Assembly: GCA_003211835.1 (NCBI GenBank)
Contig: QCRN01000008.1
Coordinates: 1-61,704, forward strand
Source of the DNA: Pelagibacteraceae bacterium AG-461-B04
GTDB taxonomy: Bacteria > Pseudomonadota > Alphaproteobacteria > Pelagibacterales > AG-422-B15
Length of the DNA stretch: 61,704 bases
Direction: 5' to 3'
Of this stretch, positions 57,921 through 61,704 are shown piece after piece (within the stretch, counting starts at the first letter, position 1; every line of letters starts with the position of its first letter). Both the position numbers and the translations under genes were made by a program. The notes under the pieces were generated by a model that did not search any database, had not been told where the DNA came from, and worked only from the letters and a program-made list of their open reading frames with translations.

Positions 57921-58955
57921 GTGACTAATCATTTTACATTATCCGTCGACATGTTGGGCAGTGAGACAAAATTAAACGATATTTTAAAAGGACTCAATCA
58001 ATCACTGCTTCGAAACTTAAATTATAGGTTCGAATTGTATGGTTCTGAGAAAGCTATAAAGAAAAAAATTGAAAAGTATAAAAGACTTATAAATGCAGTA
58101 GAAATCATTGATTGTGATTGTTATGTAACAATGAAAGATAAGCCCTCAGAAATTTTAAAGTCAAAAAAAACCTCAAGTATGTCTCTAGCAATAAACTCAG
58201 TGACAGAAAATAAATCAGATGCAGTTTTATCATTTGGAAATACTGGTGCACTAGTTTCATTATCCTTATTAAATATAAAAACATTAAAAGGCATTAAGAG
58301 GCCAGCAATAGCATCAATTTGGCCTAATATGAAAGGGGAGTCAGTCGTACTTGATTTGGGAGCAAACATTAAGGTTGGTTCCCGTTATCTGATAGACAAC
58401 TCAATACTTGGAGCGAGCCTAGCTTCTATATTGTTCAAAATTAACAATCCTAGTATTGGACTTCTTAATGTGGGCATTGAAGATAATAAAGGTAATGAGG
58501 AAATAAAGATAGCGTCAGATCAATTAAAGGAACTTTCAAGAAATTCCAGGATTAACTACTATGGTTACGTTGAAGGAAATGATATTTCTATTGGAAAAAC
58601 TAATGTTGTAGTAACAGATGGCTTTTCGGGAAATATTTCGTTAAAAACTGCAGAGGGTACGGCAAAATTTTTTCAAAGTCATCTTGAAGATGCTTTTAGG
58701 AGCTCAATTTTCTCAAAAGTGGGTTATTTTTTGTCTTCTTTAGCTATGAAATCTGTAAGAGACAGATTAGACCCAAGAGTCCATAATTGTGGTATTTTGG
58801 TGGGCCTTAATTCTTTAGCTGTTAAATGTCATGGTCAATCTGAGCATAGAGGCGTTTCTTATGCGGCAGATATCATATATTCATTATTAGAAAATAACAT
58901 AAATGAAAAAATTCGAGATTATGTATCTGAAATGCATAATAAATTGACAAAATAG
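57921..58955 (+). CDS. plsX: Phosphate acyltransferase PlsX
   Basis: Makes acyl-phosphate from acyl-ACP for PlsY. The 344 residues start with GTG at 57921. FGNTGALVSLSLL, GIKRPAIASIWPN, VVLDLGANIKVG, VGIEDNKGNEEI, YYGYVEGNDIS, VVVTDGFSGNISLKT and the C-terminal CHGQSEHRGVSYAADI match the family. The N-terminal motif reads VDMLGSE instead of the usual DAMGGD. fabH and DUF177, frequent neighbours, are absent. Confidence 0.94.
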   Translation: MTNHFTLSVDMLGSETKLNDILKGLNQSLLRNLNYRFELYGSEKAIKKKIEKYKRLINAVEIIDCDCYVTMKDKPSEILKSKKTSSMSLAINSVTENKSDAVLSFGNTGALVSLSLLNIKTLKGIKRPAIASIWPNMKGESVVLDLGANIKVGSRYLIDNSILGASLASILFKINNPSIGLLNVGIEDNKGNEEIKIASDQLKELSRNSRINYYGYVEGNDISIGKTNVVVTDGFSGNISLKTAEGTAKFFQSHLEDAFRSSIFSKVGYFLSSLAMKSVRDRLDPRVHNCGILVGLNSLAVKCHGQSEHRGVSYAADIIYSLLENNINEKIRDYVSEMHNKLTK

Positions 58956-58976
58956 AGGAAAAAAAGAATTAATATA

Positions 58977-59005
58977 TTGTTATAAGTAATTATTATTATT
59001 ATAAT
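58977..59005 (+). promoter_or_regulatory. Predicted promoter of ihfA with almost no leader
   Basis: TTGTTA at 58977-58982 and a perfect TATAAT at 59000-59005 are exactly 17 bp apart. Transcription would start near 59012, two bases before the ihfA ATG at 59014. No ribosome-binding site lies before the ATG (eight Ts and a G). The spacer contains a run of TTA/ATT triplets (58988-59000). Confidence 0.65.
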
Positions 59006-59013
59006 TTTTTTGT

Positions 59014-59325
59014 ATGGATAAAACCACAACAAGATCAACACTAAGTGAAGCTGTATTTAAAAACGTCGGTCTTTCAAGAAACGAGTCAGCAAATCTGGTT
59101 GACACAGTTTTTACCGAAATTTTAACTAGTTTAATTAAAGGAAATGACGTTAAGATTTCTTCTTTTGGAACATTCATTGTTAGAGAAAAAAAAGAAAGAA
59201 TAGGGAGAAATCCAAAAACAGGAGAAGAAGTTCCAATCACCGCGAGAAGTGTAGTAACATTTAGAGCTTCAAATGTACTTAAATCTAAAGTTAATATAAA
59301 GAATAAAATAAGTATCTCGGAGTAA
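59014..59325 (+). CDS. ihfA: Integration host factor alpha subunit
   Basis: HU/IHF-family nucleoid protein that bends DNA. The 103 residues show [20 protein letters not shown] near the N-terminus, [20 protein letters not shown] near 48-67 and the DNA-clamping arm [20 protein letters not shown] (about 67-86, with the intercalating Pro). Position before merR supports IhfA rather than HU. The transcript looks leaderless. Confidence 0.95.
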   Translation: MDKTTTRSTLSEAVFKNVGLSRNESANLVDTVFTEILTSLIKGNDVKISSFGTFIVREKKERIGRNPKTGEEVPITARSVVTFRASNVLKSKVNIKNKISISE

Positions 59326-59333
59326 TTATTTTA

Positions 59334-59759
59334 ATGAATTCAAAATCACCTGAAGCTTTTCGTACGATCAGTGAAGTCTCTAAAGATCTATCTTTGCCTC
59401 AACATGTACTCAGGTTTTGGGAAACAAAGTTTATACAAATTAAGCCTATTAAAAGAGGAGGTGGAAGAAGGTACTATAGACCAGAAGATATAAAGCTTTT
59501 AAGAGGGATAAAAAGTTTACTGTACAATGATGGATATACGATAAGAGGTGTTCAGAAAGTAATAAAAGAAGCTGGAACAAAGAGAATATTAAGGAATGAA
59601 GTTGGGAATAATTCTTTCACAGATAATGAAATAAATACTATGCAAGACGGAAGTGATAATATATCTATTCATAATTTAAGTGACAGTAAAAGGAAAAAAT
59701 TAATGAAAGTTCTAAATGATTTGGTTGATTTAAGAAAAAAAATTGATCAGGGTGAATAG
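59334..59759 (+). CDS. MerR-family transcriptional regulator
   Basis: The 141 residues have an N-terminal MerR winged helix (about 8-80; [20 protein letters not shown], then [12 protein letters not shown]) and a helical C-terminus (about 110-141) likely to dimerise. There are no metal-binding cysteines. This orphan is found next to ihfA in many alphaproteobacteria, and its target is not known to me. rpmG starts immediately after the stop. Confidence 0.92.
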   Translation: MNSKSPEAFRTISEVSKDLSLPQHVLRFWETKFIQIKPIKRGGGRRYYRPEDIKLLRGIKSLLYNDGYTIRGVQKVIKEAGTKRILRNEVGNNSFTDNEINTMQDGSDNISIHNLSDSKRKKLMKVLNDLVDLRKKIDQGE

Positions 59760-59951
59760 ATGGCAAAAAAATCAACTGTAAAAGTAAGACTTGTTCCTGA
59801 GGAGAAAACTGATAGTAAATTTTACTATTATGCTAAGAAGCCTACTTCAGGACTTAAAGCAAAAGATAAACTAAGAATGAAAAAATATAACCCTGCAACA
59901 AAAAAACATGAGTGGTTTGTAGAAAAAAAATTACCACCACACAGTAAATAA
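59760..59951 (+). CDS. rpmG: 50S ribosomal protein L33, zinc-free type
   Basis: Small 50S protein near the E site. The 63 residues start MAKKSTVKVRLVPEEKTDSK and contain FYYYAKKP, KLRMKKYNPATKKHEWFVEKK. No cysteines, so the zinc-free form. It is slightly longer than the usual 55-residue alphaproteobacterial L33, mainly by a C-terminal PPHSK tail and a few residues near SGLKAKD. It ends without gap against the convergent chorismate mutase gene. Confidence 0.94.
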   Translation: MAKKSTVKVRLVPEEKTDSKFYYYAKKPTSGLKAKDKLRMKKYNPATKKHEWFVEKKLPPHSK

Positions 59952-60245
59952 CTATTTTTTAAATTTACTTTTTTCAAACTTTATAAAATTATCAATTATT
60001 GATAACCATATATCGCTTAGTAGTTTTGGATTACCACCAAGTTTTTTTGTTTTATGAGAAATTTTTTTTGTTATTTCACTAATCCTTTCTTTATCCACTA
60101 TTTCTGAATGTTTTACTTTTAGCTCTAAAGCTTTTTCAACCAATTGAGATCTTTTAACCATTAGTGGTAGCAATTTACTATCAATTACATCAATTTTATT
60201 TCTAATGTGCTTCATTTCTGGAGTATTGTTTTTTTTGGCTTTCAT
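59952..60245 (-). CDS. Chorismate mutase, AroQ type
   Basis: Rearranges chorismate to prephenate for Phe and Tyr. The 97 residues form the three-helix AroQ domain: MKHIRNKIDVIDSKLLPLMV KRSQLV region near 11-36 with the catalytic Arg pair, KVKHSEIVDKERISEI near 43-58 with Lys, Asp, Arg and Glu positions, and a last helix to 90. The stop directly abuts the rpmG stop. It follows the DUF2842 gene by a 4-bp overlap. Confidence 0.85.
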   Translation of the reverse strand: MKAKKNNTPEMKHIRNKIDVIDSKLLPLMVKRSQLVEKALELKVKHSEIVDKERISEITKKISHKTKKLGGNPKLLSDIWLSIIDNFIKFEKSKFKK

Positions 60246-60436
60246 TTTTTTTTAAATGGTTTGAGTATATACATTGAAGGAAATACCCAAAGGATTCCTA
60301 GTAAAAAATATACAATAAATTCAATTAGCCAATAATTAAAGTTGATTTTGGCTAAAATAACCATAACTAATAAACAATATACCGTGATTGCAATTATAAA
60401 AATTACAACACTCATTGCTTTTTTTAATTTTGTCAT
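60242..60436 (-). CDS. Small membrane protein, DUF2842 family
   Basis: The 64-residue product has two membrane helices (about 8-29 and 35-57) and a basic C-terminus ILKPFKKK. The pattern KKAMSVVIFI...YCLLVMVIL...LGILWVFPSM matches DUF2842, found in alphaproteobacteria and often encoded near ctaA. The function is unknown. The two start codons, this gene and ctaA, are separated by 17 bp. Confidence 0.78.
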   Translation of the reverse strand: MTKLKKAMSVVIFIIAITVYCLLVMVILAKINFNYWLIEFIVYFLLGILWVFPSMYILKPFKKK

Positions 60437-60453
60437 GCCAATATGTAATAAAT

Positions 60454-61488
60454 ATGAACAGTAAAATCAATACATTTTCAATTTGGTTATTATCTTTAAT
60501 GACCTTAGTTTGTGCGATTATATTAATAGGAGGGTATACTAGAATTTCAGATTCAGGACTTTCAATCACTGAATGGCTTCCAGTTTCAGGAATCTTATAT
60601 CCTCTATCTGAGGCTGCTTGGAATATAGAGTTTGATAAATATAAACTAATAGATGAATTTATGTTAGTAAATAGCTCTATGACTTTACAAGAGTTTAAAG
60701 TCATTTATTTCTGGGAATGGTTTCATAGGGCGTTTGCAAGACTTATAGGTGCTGCCTATTTGATTCCTCTTTGTCTTCTTTTATTCTACAAAAAAATTGA
60801 AAAAAAATATTATCGAAATATCATTTCTATAGGTGTTCTTTTGTTTGCTCAGGCAGTTATTGGTTGGTATATGGTAAAAAGTGGCTTATCTGAAAGGATT
60901 GACGTAAGTCAATATCGTTTAGCACTCCATTTAACTATGGCATTTATCATTCTTGGCTTAACTTTTTATACTTTAGTTTCTTACTTATTTGAGAATAATT
61001 TAATTAATAATAACTCAGTATTTATTAAAAAATACAAAAGTTTATTAATAGTAATTTTTATATTCATATGTTTTCAAATTTCCTACGGCGCCTTTGTTTC
61101 GGGAACACACTCAGGACTTATTTATAATACTTGGCCACTTTACGATGGCAATGTCATTCCCTTTTTTGAAAACACACAAATACGATGGTTAATAAATTTC
61201 TTTGAGAATGGTGAGTACATCATTTTTATTCATAGAACGTTCGCTATGTTAATTCTCCTTATTTTATTTTATTTAAATTATTTACTTATTGTGAACAAAA
61301 TCCAAAAAAATTACTTTTCAGTAATTGTCTTTTTTAATATTACTTTTATCTTGCAGATTATTTTAGGCGTTTCAATGACTTACTTAAATGTTCCATGGCA
61401 CCTTGCATTAATGCATCAAGGGAACTCGATATTGGTTTTTCTACTCTCTCTTTTTATGTATATATTGAGTATAAAGTCACCTCAGTAG
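60454..61488 (+). CDS. ctaA: Heme A synthase (COX15/CtaA)
   Basis: Oxidises heme O to heme A for cytochrome c oxidase. The ATG at 60454 gives 344 residues; an upstream in-frame start at 60415 lies inside DUF2842. About eight membrane helices; GGYTRISDSGLSITEWLPVSG near 21-41 (split), FWEWFHRAFARLIG, the histidines in LALHLTMAF, VSGTHSGLIYNTWPLYDG, FIHRTFAM and ALMHQGNSILVF are the haem-ligand positions of the alphaproteobacterial type. The stop lies within a terminator hairpin. Confidence 0.95.
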   Translation: MNSKINTFSIWLLSLMTLVCAIILIGGYTRISDSGLSITEWLPVSGILYPLSEAAWNIEFDKYKLIDEFMLVNSSMTLQEFKVIYFWEWFHRAFARLIGAAYLIPLCLLLFYKKIEKKYYRNIISIGVLLFAQAVIGWYMVKSGLSERIDVSQYRLALHLTMAFIILGLTFYTLVSYLFENNLINNNSVFIKKYKSLLIVIFIFICFQISYGAFVSGTHSGLIYNTWPLYDGNVIPFFENTQIRWLINFFENGEYIIFIHRTFAMLILLILFYLNYLLIVNKIQKNYFSVIVFFNITFILQIILGVSMTYLNVPWHLALMHQGNSILVFLLSLFMYILSIKSPQ

Positions 61489-61504
61489 ATTGATCTGAGG
61501 TGAC
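61476..61504. terminator. Bidirectional hairpin between ctaA and metY
   Basis: A perfect 10-bp inverted repeat, GTCACCTCAG at 61476-61485 and CTGAGGTGAC at 61495-61504, with a 9-nt loop that contains the ctaA stop codon (61486-61488). On the minus strand it is followed by TTTAT, on the plus strand by AAATTAATT, so the U tracts are weak. It would serve both convergent genes. Confidence 0.7.
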
Positions 61505-61514
61505 AAATTAATTG

Positions 61515-61704
<190 letters not shown>

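Noticed and set aside
58944-58949. Perfect TTGACA at the end of plsX as a -35 for ihfA
   Set aside because: No acceptable -10 lies 16-18 bp downstream; the TTGTTA/TATAAT pair fits much better.
60336-60704. A 122-codon minus-strand frame across the ctaA start
   Set aside because: Overlaps both ctaA and the DUF2842 gene; its translation has no coherent hydrophobic or domain pattern.

Overview
The window is a gene-dense, AT-rich stretch of bacterial chromosome. Gene order and protein families point to an alphaproteobacterium: secY-adk-rpsM without rpmJ, the dapA-smpB...rsh-pyrE-pdxJ-acpS-lepB-rnc-era-recO-parC string, rpiB-glyA-nrdR-rib-nusB, plsX-ihfA-merR, a CBP3-type cytochrome bc1 chaperone and a DUF2842 protein. 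The low G+C, very short intergenic gaps (largest about 97 bp, 25604-25700), many overlapping ends and loss of genes from conserved strings suggest a streamlined, probably free-living planktonic marine lineage (SAR11-like, HIMB59 or AEGEAN-169-like). That placement is inference; no taxonomic search was possible.

Layout. 1-11268: the S10-spc-alpha ribosomal superoperon from the last codons of rplW through rplQ, including secY, adk and rpoA, with a good internal promoter just after adk. 11309-15745: an RluC-like pseudouridine synthase, then both subunits of a biotin-dependent acyl-CoA (propionyl-CoA) carboxylase. 15735-17445 (minus): a gamma-butyrobetaine-dioxygenase-like oxygenase and lipB. 17490-18866: mgtE. 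18863-22991 (minus): a tight run of aldehyde dehydrogenase, HAD protein, RidA-like protein, glycerophosphodiesterase and panC. 23054-27709 (minus): topA, plsY, pyrB, ruvX. 27758-31082: gatCAB and tRNA-Ser(GCU). 31092-33206 (minus): soluble lytic transglycosylase. 33287-46357: dapA, smpB, folK, rsh, pyrE, pdxJ, acpS, lepB, rnc, era, recO, parC, then an FAD amine/amino-acid oxidase plus a beta-hydroxyacid dehydrogenase. 46346-48126 (minus): hemB and a DUF1295 membrane protein. 48141-56938: a second glycerophosphodiesterase, rpiB, glyA, nrdR, ribD, ribE, ribB, ribH, nusB and a proton-pumping pyrophosphatase. 56941-61704: bamE (minus), bc1 chaperone, plsX, ihfA, merR, rpmG, then chorismate mutase and DUF2842 (minus), ctaA, and the 3' end of a metY-type gene (minus).

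Most genes are core: translation (ribosome, GatCAB, tRNA-Ser, SmpB, Era, RNase III), secretion (SecY, LepB), transcription (RpoA, NusB), DNA topology (TopA, ParC), and cofactor, lipid and envelope synthesis (LipB, PanC, FolK, PdxJ, riboflavin, PlsX, PlsY, AcpS, BamE). Accessory catabolism is limited to propionyl-CoA carboxylase, the dioxygenase, the aldehyde dehydrogenase cluster and the oxidase/dehydrogenase pair, which together suggest use of small nitrogenous or methylated compounds.

I found no insertion sequences, prophage genes, CRISPR array, toxin-antitoxin pair or recognisable defence system, and nothing I would call a new multi-gene system. The points of interest are subtler: apparently leaderless or near-leaderless transcripts, 3' ends that overlap or abut convergently, divergent starts only 5-17 bp apart, genes missing from conserved strings (fabH, DUF177, rpoZ), and proteins that have lost expected metal-site residues (the dioxygenase N-terminal domain and the GTP cyclohydrolase II half of RibB).
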